A DNA stretch of 64,000 nucleotides from NCBI GenBank assembly GCA_037974335.1, contig CM075760.1:60208515-60272514 (forward strand), written 5' to 3'. A program made the translations under genes and the position numbers. The notes below the pieces were generated by a model. The model was given only the letters and a program-made list of their open reading frames with translations. It was not told where the DNA came from and did no database searches. The first letter of the stretch is position 1, and every line of letters begins with the position of its first letter. Positions 32,162-41,699 of this stretch are shown piece after piece. The DNA comes from Prionace glauca (taxonomy: Eukaryota; Chordata; Chondrichthyes; Carcharhiniformes; Carcharhinidae).

Positions 32162-35128
32162 TTGAGTAGAGGGGGTGAAAGGGAGGGGGGCATAGATGGG
32201 GAATGCAAGGCACGGCGTAGTGGGGGTGGGGCGGAGCAGGGTTTGAAATGCATGTGCTTTAATACTTTAAAGGTAGGGGAGGACCGCAGGAAACATGGGA
32301 GGGAGGTTAGACAGGGGGTGGAGAAGGGAAATGCCCAGACTGAGGGGCTGAAGTGTGTATATTTTAATGCAAGGAGTATAGTAAATAAGGTAGATGAGCT
32401 TAGGGCGTGGATAGCTGCTTGGGAATGTGATGTGGTGGCCATTACGGAGACTTGGATGTCTCAGGGACAGGACTGGGTACTTCAGGTGCCAGGTTTCAGA
32501 TGTTTCAGGAAGGACAGGGAGGCTGGCAGAAGAGGTGGTGGAGTGGCACTGTTAATAAGGGACAGTGTCATGGCTGCAGAGAAAGAGGATGCCGTGGAGG
32601 GACTTTCTACAGAGTCTCTGTGGGTGGAAGTTACGAACAGCAAAGGGTCGAAAACTTTGCTGGGTGTATTCTATAGGCCGCCCAATAGTGACAGGGAAGT
32701 TGAAGTGCAGATAGGGAACCAGATTCTGGAGAAATGTATTAAAAACAGAGTTGTCGTGATGGGAGACTTCAATTTCCCAAACATCGACTGGAATATCCCT
32801 AGAGTAAGGGGTTTGGCTGGAGAGGAGTTTGTTAGGTGTGTTCAGGAAGGTTTCCTGACACAGTATGTGGATAAGCCTACGAGGGGAGAGGCAGTACTTG
32901 ACCTGGTACTGGCGAATGAACCAGGGCAGGTGATGGATCTCTCGGTAGGAGAGCATCTTGGGAATGGTGACCATAATTCTATCTCCTTCACAATTGCATT
33001 TGAACGAGATAGGATCAGACAGGCTAGGAAGGTGTTTGTCTGGTGTAAGGGGAGATACGAAGAAGTCAGGAAGTTACTTGGACAAATAAACTGGAAGGAG
33101 GCATTCTTAGGGAAAAGTACCGAAGGAAGGTGGCGGATATTCAAGGAATGTTTGTCTGGCGCTCTGCATGACAATGTTCCGATAAGGCAAAGGGGTTTTG
33201 GTAGGTCGTGGGAACCATGGTGCACGAAGGCTGTGTTGAACCTAGTCAGGAGGAAAAGGAAGGTGTACAGAAGGTTCAGGGAACTAGGACAGGTTAAGGA
33301 TCTTGAAGAATATAAGGACTGTAGAAAGGAGGTTAAAAGGGAAATTAGGAGAGCCAGAAGGGGTCATGAGAAGACCTTGGCGGGTAAGATTAAGGAAAAT
33401 CCCAAGGCCTTCTATAAGTATGTGAAAGGTAAAAGGGTGAGAAGGGAAAGGATAGGACCTATAAAAGATGAAGGGGGAAAGGTCTGTGTAGAACCAGAAG
33501 AAATGGCGGAGGTGCTTAATGAGTACTTTGCATCAGTATTCACAGTGGAAGCTGATTTGGGAGATCTTGCTATGGACTTGCAGCAGGTGGAAAAGATTGA
33601 GTACGTGGACATTAAGGAGGAGGATGTGTTAGAACTTTTGAATTCTATCAAGGTAGATAAGTCGCCGGGACCAGATGGGATGTACCCCAGGATACTGTGG
33701 GAGGCCAGGGAAGTGATTGCAGAGCCCTTGGCGATGATCTTTGCGTCGTCAATGGAGACGGGAGAGGTTCCGGAAGATTGGAGGATTGCGGATGTAGTCC
33801 CTATTTTCAAGAAAGGGAACAGAGATAGCCCGGGAAATTACCGCCCGGTGAGTCTGACCTCAGTGGTTGGTAAGCTGATGGAGAGGCTTCTGAGGGACAA
33901 GATTTACGAGCATTTGGAGAGGTTTGACATGATCAGGAATAGTCAGCATGGATTTGTCAAGGGCAGGTCGTGCCTTACGAGCCTAGTTGAGTTCTTCGAT
34001 AATGTGACTGAAGACATTGACGAAGGAAGTGCCGTGGACGTAGTGTACATGGACTTCAGCAAGGCTTTTGATAAGGTCCCCCATGCAAGACTTCTTGAGA
34101 AGGTGAGAGGGCATGGGATCCAAGGGCCTTTGGCCTTGTGGATCCAGAATTGGCTTGCCTGCAGAAGGCAGAGAGTGGTTGTGGATGGGTCTTTTTCGGA
34201 ATGGAGGTCAGTCACCAGTGGGGTGCCCCAGGGATCTGTTCTGGGACCCTTGTTGTTTGTCATTTTCATAAATGACCTGGATGAGGAAGTGGAGGGATGG
34301 GTTAGCAAGTTCGTTGATGACTCGAAGGTCGGCGGTGTTGTGGATGGTCTGGAAGGATGTCAAAAATTGCAGCAGGACATAGATAGGATGCAGGAATGGG
34401 CGGAGAAGTGGCAGATGGACTTCAACGCGGATAAATGTGTAGTCGTCCATTTCGGCAGAATCAACGGGATGAACGAGTACACTATTAAGGGCAGGGGTCT
34501 TAGTAGCGTTGAAGAGCAGAAGGATCTCGGGGTCCGGGTTCACAGGACTCTTAAATCGGCCTCGCAGGTGGAGGAGGTGGTCAAGAAGGCGTATGGTGTA
34601 CTGGCCTTCATTAATCGAGGGATTGAGTTTAGGAGTCGGGAGGTAATGCTGCAACTTTACAGGACCCTCGTCAGGCCTCATTTGGAGTACTGTGCGCAGT
34701 TCTTGTCGCCTCACTATAGGAAAGACGTAGAAGCTATTAAAAGGGTGCAGAGGAGATTTACAAGGATGTTGCCTGGACTGGGAGGCATGCCTTATGAAGA
34801 TAGGTTGAGGGAGCTGGGACTCTTTTCCCTGGAGAGGCGAAGGTTGAGAGGCGACCTGATAGAAGTTAATAAAATGTTGAGAGGAATAGATAGGGTGGAC
34901 TCTCAGAGGCTATTTCCCCGGGTTGAAATGGTCGCTACGAGAGGACACAGATTTAAGGTGCGGGGAGGGAAGTACAGAGGTGATGTTAGGGGTAAGTTTT
35001 TCACTCAGAGGGTGGTGAGTGAATGGAATCGGCTGCCGTCGTCGGTAGTGGAGGCGAACTCGCTGGGGTCTTTTAAAAGACTTCTGGATGAGTATATGGG
35101 GTTTAATGGGATTGGGGGTTATAGATAG
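32162..35128 (+). CDS. LINE A ORF2: endonuclease and reverse transcriptase
   Basis: Open for 988 codons from a TTG; the first in-frame ATG is at 32252 (about 958 residues). It begins 25 bases after ORF1 in another frame, suggesting reinitiation. APE-type endonuclease: CVYFNARSIVNKVDEL, AITETW, GVFYRPPN, VVMGDFNFPNIDW, LDLVLAN, and NGDHNSIS where most copies have SDHN. RT: DKSPGPDGMYPRI, GNYRPVSLTSVVGKLMERLL, VVYMDFSKAFDKVPHARLLE, SGVPQGSVLGPLLFVIFIND, and the catalytic FVDDSK in place of FADDTK (both aspartates kept). The C-terminal domain ends with KFFTQRVVSEWNRLPSSVVE. The enzyme nicks target DNA and copies the element RNA into it. Confidence 0.9.
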   Translation: MSRGGEREGGIDGECKARRSGGGAEQGLKCMCFNTLKVGEDRRKHGREVRQGVEKGNAQTEGLKCVYFNARSIVNKVDELRAWIAAWECDVVAITETWMSQGQDWVLQVPGFRCFRKDREAGRRGGGVALLIRDSVMAAEKEDAVEGLSTESLWVEVTNSKGSKTLLGVFYRPPNSDREVEVQIGNQILEKCIKNRVVVMGDFNFPNIDWNIPRVRGLAGEEFVRCVQEGFLTQYVDKPTRGEAVLDLVLANEPGQVMDLSVGEHLGNGDHNSISFTIAFERDRIRQARKVFVWCKGRYEEVRKLLGQINWKEAFLGKSTEGRWRIFKECLSGALHDNVPIRQRGFGRSWEPWCTKAVLNLVRRKRKVYRRFRELGQVKDLEEYKDCRKEVKREIRRARRGHEKTLAGKIKENPKAFYKYVKGKRVRRERIGPIKDEGGKVCVEPEEMAEVLNEYFASVFTVEADLGDLAMDLQQVEKIEYVDIKEEDVLELLNSIKVDKSPGPDGMYPRILWEAREVIAEPLAMIFASSMETGEVPEDWRIADVVPIFKKGNRDSPGNYRPVSLTSVVGKLMERLLRDKIYEHLERFDMIRNSQHGFVKGRSCLTSLVEFFDNVTEDIDEGSAVDVVYMDFSKAFDKVPHARLLEKVRGHGIQGPLALWIQNWLACRRQRVVVDGSFSEWRSVTSGVPQGSVLGPLLFVIFINDLDEEVEGWVSKFVDDSKVGGVVDGLEGCQKLQQDIDRMQEWAEKWQMDFNADKCVVVHFGRINGMNEYTIKGRGLSSVEEQKDLGVRVHRTLKSASQVEEVVKKAYGVLAFINRGIEFRSREVMLQLYRTLVRPHLEYCAQFLSPHYRKDVEAIKRVQRRFTRMLPGLGGMPYEDRLRELGLFSLERRRLRGDLIEVNKMLRGIDRVDSQRLFPRVEMVATRGHRFKVRGGKYRGDVRGKFFTQRVVSEWNRLPSSVVEANSLGSFKRLLDEYMGFNGIGGYR

Positions 35129-35212
35129 GTCTATAGATTGGTGGGGTTGATGCGATCGGCGCAACTCGAGGGCCGAAGGGCCTGTTTGTGCTGTAATGTT
35201 CTATGTTCTATG

Positions 35213-36630
35213 TCTCCCCTTTCAACATTGATAGAGTACTTATAGCAGAGAAGAAGGGAATTTTGAAGCGGAATGCATGTGTTGGCACTCTATGCACATA
35301 TGTATGCACATTTTCACACTAATCCCTCAGCGTCCACACCCACTTTCATAGCGTTTTCATCATTCCCATTTGCCCGGGGTGCCTGGGCCCTTGGTTAAGC
35401 TGGTTACTTTTCCAAGACAGCGGGAAGTGTAGACGGAGTCAATAGATGGAAGGTTGATTTGCGTGATGAACTGGGCTCCGTTCACAACCTTGATAGTTAT
35501 CCATAAACAGGAACTGTCACATCAAGTCAGTGATGTACATGTGAGTCCAGAGCCACAGAAAGCACGTTGACTCTTAACTTCCCTCCACAATGACCTAGCA
35601 TGCCACTCAGATCAAATTCAATTGACGATAGAGATCAAATACTAGTCTTGCCAGCAATGTCCAAATGAAGAATAACAAATAAGTCATTATTAGTTCGCAA
35701 CAGTAAAATTTGAGGTACATCACTCAGGAGGACAACAGATATTTCTAACTGGTTAAGGATGCTGACTAATAATGGTCTAAGGATGAGAAGCGGTGAACTG
35801 TAGTTTCCCTTCATTCTCTATCAGTCTGTAATTCCACAGATTCGGGAATCTTCTGCTGAAGCAGAACTACAGATCCCCGGCCCAGCACATTGCTGATGTA
35901 ACCAATTCCGAATAGTGAACATCGGTGGCAACCTCTCAAATAATGTAGGACAGGTAAGGCACATCAGAGGCTGAGCAGTGAAATGAGACTGCGGGTGTCG
36001 CTGCCACGGGCAATGGCTCCACAAGGTTGTTTCAATCAAATCCAGTTGGGAGCTGCCAGATACATGTGACGACAGCGCCCTCTGACGGTGAGTAAGGGAA
36101 CTGTACACTGTCCCGATCGCCAATAAAGTACAAGATCATCAATGCGGAATTTCCAGTGGTCTTCTTCTGAAAGTTGTGTTTCAAACTATTCAGCACTGCA
36201 AATAGACGAATGGAAATACGAGTCAGTTGGAAAAAAATGCATTTCCCTTTATTTATGAACCTCATTACAATTTGTTCGTATCTTTTTATTTTGCATTTTG
36301 AAATCTTTATTTCTCACTTTCTTGCATTTCTCCTTCCTCACATTTGTAATCTTCTGTCCGCTGTACAAAATCGTAAAGATATTATTCGCAAACATGATTT
36401 TCGCAGCAAGCGAATCGAAAGGTGATATATTTCCAAGTCAGGCTGTTGTGTGACCTGAAGATGAACTTGCAGATGATGATATCGCAATGTGTCTGCTGCC
36501 CCTGTCCTTCCAGATATTAGAGATTTTGGGATCGGAAGATGCAGTGAAAGGACGCTTACCCCGTTTTTTAAAAAAACAAATAGATGTAAATGCAGACATC
36601 AATTTCAGAGGAAGCCTGAGGTTCTGCTGG
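35213..36630. other. Intergenic stretch, no gene seen
   Basis: A 1.4-kb region without a recognisable exon or RNA gene. The minus-strand ORF of 100 codons at 35821-36123 has no domain-like pattern and is judged a chance frame. Confidence 0.45.
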
Positions 36631-36634
36631 TTAA

Positions 36635-36677
36635 TTATTATTAATAATAATTAATAATAATAAATAATAATAAAAAC
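36635..36677. repeat. (AAT/ATT)n microsatellite
   Basis: About 40 bases of imperfect ATT/AAT trinucleotides immediately left of the CpG-rich block. Confidence 0.9.
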
Positions 36678-36679
36678 GG

Positions 36680-37240
36680 CCATCTTGCGTTGCCAGGAGA
36701 GACGGCGTCCCGCGTGCACTCTGGGTGAATTCCCCTCCCGCACATGCGCCCAGACAGTTCCATTTTAATCTTTTAATATGTTGAATCTTGATGATTATGA
36801 TTCACATTTACCCGTCAGACTTTCGGTTCCTTCTCATTCGGGAAAACCGTTTCTGTTTTTATTGCGTCTGTTTTTCAATCACACCCGCGCGGTGCGCTCT
36901 GGGAAAATACTACAGCACATGCGCGGTTCCGCCACCTGCCTCTTTATAAAAATATGTATTTTATTTAATTTTAATTCCGCTCCGGGCGGGATTTCCGGTT
37001 GGGAATTTCTCTCACTTTCTACATTTCTCAACCGGCGCTTTTTCCTCCGGGGCGACGGGGGGGGGGTGACGTCACTGCAATATGGCGGCTGGCCCCGCCT
37101 GTTTTCAGGACCTGGATGTTCCGCCAACGAGCAGCGGCCGGGCCGGAGAGGGCAAGAGGTGACACTGGGCGGAGCAGCGCCCGGGCGTGTTACATTGACC
37201 CCCTGTGGTCAGGAAGGGAAATAGCAGCAGCGCAGTCTCT
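36680..37240. promoter_or_regulatory. CpG-rich promoter-like block
   Basis: CpG frequency and GC content jump well above the surroundings. It contains factor sites typical of CpG-island promoters: two NRF1-like words (ACATGCGCC near 36744, ACATGCGCGG near 36918), a ZNF143-like GCGCTCTGGGAAAATACTAC (about 36894), a perfect CRE TGACGTCA (37067-37074), and a YY1-like ATATGGCGGCTGG (about 37080). No coding exon was found on either side, so it may start a gene with a non-coding first exon, an lncRNA, or be bidirectional. Direction is not known. Confidence 0.6.
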
Positions 37241-37619
37241 GCCCAAAGGCTTCCCCAGTTCAGCTGCTCAGAGACACTGGGAACCTCTTCAACTGGAAAC
37301 TTCAGCTTCTCACATTCACCCCCTGTGTTCAGTCATTGTTTAATAGACAACCTCTGTAGTGAAATCAGAAACAACTTGTTCACATTAAAGATGGTGCAAA
37401 TCTGAACCATTCTGCTCAGAAGGCTCCGCTTGCCTTGAAATTTCAACTGAAATATTCAAGATGAGAATTTATACATACAAGTCATGTTGTTTGTGGAACA
37501 CTCATGATGCCACAATAAGATCAGTACAGATATCTCACAGGGTTGTGTGACTGGAGGAGATGTCAGAGATGGAGGGGTTAAATATAGAGCTACAGGGTCT
37601 GAGGCTCAGTTTTGGGTAA
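37241..37619. other. Flank of CpG block, possible untranslated exon
   Basis: No coding frame. If the CpG block promotes rightward, an untranslated first exon could lie here; a GT-containing donor cannot be picked with confidence. Confidence 0.3.
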
Positions 37620-37918
37620 AGAAAAATGGCAGTACAAAGAACAGAGAAAATTACAGCCCAGGATCATACCATTCGGCCCTTCAAACCTTCACTGACCATG
37701 CTGTCCGACTTAACTAAAACCCCCTATCCTTCCGGGACCATATCCCTCTATTCCCATCCTATTTATGTATTTGTCAAGTGATGTAAAAGTCACAACTGCA
37801 TCCGCTTCTACTATCTCTCTCCCAGGCAGCGAGTTTCAGGAACCCACTACTCTCTGTGCAAACAATCTGCCATGTCCATCTCCTTAAAACCTTGCCCCTC
37901 GCATCTTAAAGCATGCCT
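37620..37918 (-). mobile_element. LINE family D, copy 2 (3' end)
   Basis: Minus-strand 3' fragment matching 18405-18690: CATTCGGCCCTTCAAACCTT (reverse complement of the 3' UTR), TATTCCCATCCTATTTATGT, TTGTCAAG and GAGTTTCAGGAACCCACTAC (from VVGSWNSLxxxx). It lacks RT. Confidence 0.7.
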
Positions 37919-38582
37919 TCATCGGCCGGGGCATTTTGTTCCTGAACATTATCTGAATCTCGATGTTACACCCATAGTATCTTCGCTCTGGTCTCGGCCT
38001 CAAATGCTTTGTGTCAAATAAGAAATGATAAATTGTTTGATGCAATGCCAGGAAAGAAACTTCCCTATTTTGACACCTGTACATATCAGCAAGTCATCGA
38101 GTCTACAAGACAACTTAATAGGTTTAGGTGCAGACTAACATAGTTAATCATCATCTGAAACATGCTAGGGTGAGGGAAGTCTGTATGATTTCAGATTGGT
38201 GCTGAATATTATCAGAATCTTGATGTTACAGTCATATTATCTTTGCTCTGACCTCAGCTTGAAATGCTTTCTCCAAAATCAGAAATGCTGAATTTTATGA
38301 AAATATTTACAAAATAGTGTAAAATCTCTAAGCCATGTTGAATTCTGTCCAAAATGTATTTGAGTTTAGCATTTATTTAATGTTCTAATCTTATTAAATG
38401 ATTGTTTTCCCGGAAAAAAAAACTTAAAATAGTGGGTTGCTTTTCATTCGCAATCTCCTAACATTACTTTCTCCAGAGAAGCTGAAAATATGCTTGCCAG
38501 CATTTGTCTGAGTAAGTATAAAGCTATTAAATACCTTTTTCATCGAAAGTAACAAGGAATTTGTGAACACCTTTTAAAACTT
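37919..38582. other. Intergenic stretch, internal repeat
   Basis: The sentence-like block ATTATCTGAATCTCGATGTTACA...TCTTCGCTCTGGTCTCGGCC (37946-38005) recurs as ATTATCAGAATCTTGATGTTACA...TCTTTGCTCTGACCTCAGC (38208-38265), an old local duplication about 262 bases apart. No gene seen. Confidence 0.6.
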
Positions 38583-38648
38583 TGCATTGAGTGAACCAAG
38601 AATTTTCTGATCCGTAGTCAGACGCATTATCCATTGCGCCACCGGCCC
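38583..38648 (-). pseudogene. tRNA-Arg (ACG) pseudogene, 3' end lost
   Basis: The minus strand starts GGGCCGGTGGCGCAATGGAT and keeps the anticodon arm TCTGA-CTACGGA-TCAGA (anticodon ACG). The T arm is mutated and shortened (TTCTTGGTTCACTC), and the 3' acceptor strand is missing. Non-functional. Confidence 0.75.
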
Positions 38649-38903
38649 ACATGGGAAAGTGGGATAGTTTTTACATACTAGCTCGACGTTTCGGAAGTTT
38701 CAGGCAGAAACATTGTCAAAAAGTTTGGAAAAAGTCCATTATTGGGATTGTCTTTATTCATTTACGATCATCCCTAATTGCCCTTGAATTGAGTAACAGC
38801 AGTTGAACGGGCTGGCAAATTCTCCTCTCGATTAGGACTTGGTGATAAATTTAAACGAAACACCCTTCAGCCAATCCATCATCTGTATTTGCAAATTAAA
38901 ACA

Positions 38904-38975
38904 AGGTTCTGCCGAGATTTGAACTCGGATCGCTGGATTCAGAGTCCAGAGTGCTCACCATTACACCACAGAACC
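38904..38975 (-). tRNA. tRNA-Gln (CTG)
   Basis: 72 bases on the minus strand. Acceptor GGTTCTG pairs perfectly with CAGAACC, discriminator T. D arm GTGTAATGGTGAGCAC, anticodon stem CTGGA/TCCAG with loop CTCTGAA (anticodon CTG), T arm CCGAG-TTCAAAT-CTCGG. The acceptor differs from the usual vertebrate GGTTCCA/TGGAACC but stays paired on both sides (compensatory). A TTTT terminator follows within about ten bases. Confidence 0.93.
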
Positions 38976-38979
38976 CAAC

Positions 38980-39155
38980 ACGTGCGCACAGCCTGAAAAT
39001 CGTGGATCAATACTTGTGCCAATTTGAACAGCAGGGAGAAATATCAGTCCCGTTGCACAATTCAGATTTACATTACCCTTGCTGGTTCCTCCTGTAAAAG
39101 CGAGTAGGCTACTTTCCACTGCATTAAATTTCACTGTAACTGACCACATTCAAAC
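38980..39155 (-). repeat. Duplicated tRNA-flank segment (inverted relative to 43075-43225)
   Basis: The reverse complement of this stretch (ACAGTGAAATTTAATGCAGT ... CAGCAAGGGTAATGTAAATC) aligns with 43080-43225 (GCAGTGAAATGTAGTGGAGT ... CAGCAAGGGGAATAAAATTA). It lies beside tRNA-Gln here and beside tRNA-Glu there, so tRNA neighbourhoods have been copied. Confidence 0.65.
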
Positions 39156-39369
39156 ACCAATGTTTGTATCGAACTGACAATAAACCTTACTGCAGTAAAT
39201 CCACTGAACAACATCAGCTTATCACAGCTCTGCTTTCATCACACTGGAAGCCAATGTGAAAATATAAACAATTTCAAATCTTAACGGACAGGAAGGAGTG
39301 TGTGAGTGCGGACAATTGGAGCTGTGCACATTCCTGTAACCAGTATCTGGGAGAATCAGGCAGATGGGA

Positions 39370-39428
39370 TCCTGGGGGTCTCGTGGTTAGGATTCAGCGC
39401 TTTCAGATGTCGCAGACTGGCCTCGATA
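39370..39428 (+). pseudogene. tRNA-Glu pseudogene, 5' half
   Basis: Reads TCCTGGGGGTCTCGTGGTTA then GGATTCAGCGCTTTCA, the 5' half of a tRNA-Glu with a TTC-like anticodon, then diverges. No T arm or 3' acceptor. Confidence 0.7.
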
Positions 39429-39436
39429 TATGAAGA

Positions 39437-39578
39437 TTTAATGCATTTTTAACGTAAGAGTAAAAAGCTTTGGGGTTTTCCTTTATCCGACTTGCCAAAG
39501 ACTTCTCATGCCCCCTACTAGCTCTCCTAAGCTCTATTTTTTTTAACTCATTCCGAGCTAACTTGTAACCCTATATAG
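39437..39578 (-). mobile_element. CR1-type LINE fragment
   Basis: The reverse complement reads KLARNELKKIELRRASRGHE then KSLASRIKENPKAFYSYVK, the basic linker ahead of RT (compare GHEKTLAGKIKENPKAFYKYVK in ORF2 at 33360). Isolated 140-base piece. Confidence 0.75.
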
Positions 39579-40034
39579 GTGTTATCAAGTGTTGAAAGTG
39601 GAAGTTTGGCCTGGTGTCGCACTGGGTAGCAGCTTTGAAGAAATGTAGCAACTTAAAGCTTTTGCAGAATGGCATGATGCGTATTGTAGTGATATGAACT
39701 GAGTGGAAGAGACAGTGTGCAAGTAATTTGAACACGTTTTAAGTGTGTTTAGACTGATGTGGTGAAAGCAGAGGCATATTTGGGAGAATGAGGCTGGGTG
39801 AGAGGGGGACTGTTGCAGAGTGCTTGTGTTTTGGAGGAAGGGTGAAAGTTTGAGATGCGGTTGTGAATGAAAGGAAGGTGTTGAACAGCATGAGAGGCTT
39901 GTGCGATGTTGCGTCTGAGATTTGAGTGAGAGCATTTGTGGGCATTTGGGGAATGAAAGGATAAAGTAAGGAAATTACAATGCTGCTGAGTGTAAAGGAA
40001 GAGAGAGCATGTGGGAATAGCTTTAGCAAGAGCA
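39579..40034. other. Intergenic stretch, no gene seen
   Basis: G/T-rich on the plus strand. No supported gene; the Ser/Thr-rich minus-strand ORFs are composition artefacts. Confidence 0.45.
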
Positions 40035-40105
40035 GCATTGGTGGTTCAGTGGTAGTATTCTCGCTTCCCACGCGGGAGACTCGGGTTCGATTCCCGGCCA
40101 ATGCA
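40035..40105 (+). tRNA. tRNA-Gly (CCC)
   Basis: 71 bases. Acceptor GCATTGG pairs with CCAATGC, discriminator A. D arm TGGTTCAGTGGTAG, anticodon loop CTTCCCAC region giving anticodon CCC on a paired CTCGC/GCGGG-type stem, T arm CTCGGG-TTCGATT-CCCGG. It matches vertebrate tRNA-Gly-CCC closely and looks intact. Confidence 0.93.
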
Positions 40106-40530
40106 AAGTCCCTTCGTTCTCCGTTCGCTCTGTTTATTGAAGTGAACATCCTATTAAAATTAGGAGAAAACAAGGAGCAATATTAAATCTTGGAAGAAAT
40201 CCTGAGAGAAATGGGTCGCAATATTCGGAAGCAGGTGTAGTGGTGACTGGTGTTATTGATGATTGAGTGGCAAGTATTGGATCGTGAGGCTACTTGTGGT
40301 TCGTTCCCTTGCCTCCTGTTGAATTCCTCCCTGTGATAAGCGACACGGATTCATTTCACCTGCACGTTCATAGGAGAAAGGGAATAACCAACACACTGCA
40401 GCAGTGCTACGGAACCTAACGAGACTTGTATAGAATTGTAAACATGCTGCAGTTCTGGAACAGGTTTTCAGAAATAGAATTGTGGTCATTGACACACTAG
40501 TTCAGAAGATGTTAAACCGCTGTTGTCTCA

Positions 40531-40551
40531 GTCTCTGTGGCGCAATTGGTC

Positions 40552-40587
<36 letters not shown>

Positions 40588-40604
40588 GAAACCACTCAGA
40601 GACG
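40531..40604 (+). tRNA. tRNA-Asn (GTT)
   Basis: 74 bases. Acceptor GTCTCTG pairs with CAGAGAC, discriminator G. D arm GGCGCAATTGGTCAGCGC, anticodon arm TTCGG-CTGTTAA-CCGAA with anticodon GTT, T arm GGTGG-TTCGAAA-CCACT (one weak pair). A run of six T follows three bases later, a good pol III terminator. Confidence 0.95.
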
Positions 40605-41150
40605 GATTTTTTCTATTCTTCTCACTGTCAGCATTCACAGGTCAACAGTTGCCTGCTTGAACTCATTGAAAAGTCCGGAACTACGAGAGAGAGTTTGGTA
40701 GTGTACAAGCTGAGACATTGTATATGCCTCTGATACTGTGTGTGCCCTTGTATCTTTAGAGTTACCAGGATCTCTATATGTCTGCGTCTGAATCTGTGGA
40801 TGCCCCCCTGTATCTCTGTAAGCTCCAATACGTGTGTGTGTGTGTGTGCGTGTGTCCTTGTATATGTCTGATTCTTTGTGCCTTTTTTAAGACTAAACCG
40901 TGAAAATGTCTGACAAACGAATTGCAGAGGGCAGAAATGTTTACCCACTAAGATTCTGAATGTGATTAACGTCTGATAACTGCATCGAATGTACAATTTG
41001 AAGTTTCAAATACTCCCAACTTCAATCTCCAGACATTAACTGTCAATGGGAAATGAACACGGTTTACCTACGGTGTCTGGTTATAAAAAGGGCGAATACG
41101 CCAGCCGAGATCCTTCTATAATCTCCAATCTCGGACAATAATCGTTCAAT
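40605..41150. other. Intergenic stretch with (GT)n
   Basis: Contains a short imperfect GT microsatellite at 40831-40857. No gene recognised. Confidence 0.6.
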
Positions 41151-41695
41151 ATTCTGCGCAAGGATGTTTTGGCCCTGGAGGGAGTGCAGAGGAGGTTTAC
41201 TCGGCTGATACCGGAGTTGAGGGGATTGAGCTATGAGGAGAGGCTGAATAAACTAGGCTTGTACTCGTTAGAGTTTAGAAGAATGAGGGGAGATCTCATT
41301 GAGACGTATAAGATGATGAATGGGATGGATAGGATAGAGGTGGAGAGACTGTTCCCGCTCAAAAAAGACAGTAGGACTAGGGGGCACAGCCTCAAGATAA
41401 AGGGGGGGGCGGTTTAGAACAGAGTTGAGGAGGAACTTCTTCACTCAAAGGGTGGTGAATCTCTGGAATTCTCTGCCCGTTGAAGTGGTGGAGGCTGCCT
41501 CGCTAAATATGTTTAAGAAACGGGTTGATGGGTTTTTGATAAGAGAAGGGATTAAGGGTTATGGGGAGAGGGCGGGAAGGTGGAGCTGAGTCACGACAGA
41601 TCAGCCATGATCTTATTGAATGGCGGGGCAGGCTCGAAGGGCCAGATGGCCTACTCCTGCTCCTATTTCTTATGTTCTTATTTCTTATATTTCAG
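41151..41695 (+). mobile_element. LINE family B, copy 4 (3' end)
   Basis: It starts at CTGCGCAAGGATGTTTTGGC and runs to the TTATGTTC tail. It is almost identical to 14802-15336 of copy 1, with a one-base longer G run near 41402 that shifts the frame (KIKGGAV then stop). Recent and 5'-truncated. Confidence 0.92.
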
Positions 41696-41699
41696 TAAC

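Larger units (their letters stand above)
30896..35212 (+). mobile_element. Full-length CR1-type LINE (family A) with two open ORFs
   Basis: An apparently complete non-LTR retrotransposon: 5' UTR (about 30896-31215, with a CCGGAAGT ETS-type site near 31010), ORF1 (31216-32136), a 16-base G run, ORF2 (open 32162-35128), and a short 3' UTR. The last reads GAGGGCCGAAGGGCCTGTTT and ends in TTCTATG units, the CR1-type 3' end. Both frames are uninterrupted, so the copy is young. The 5' boundary is approximate because there is no clear target-site duplication, as is common for CR1. A truncated sister copy lies at 21874. Confidence 0.9.

Noticed and set aside
35821-36123. 100-codon minus-strand ORF near a CTCTGACGG word, considered as a V-segment remnant
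   Set aside because: No V-domain cysteines or WYRQ/YYC motifs, and no recombination signal.
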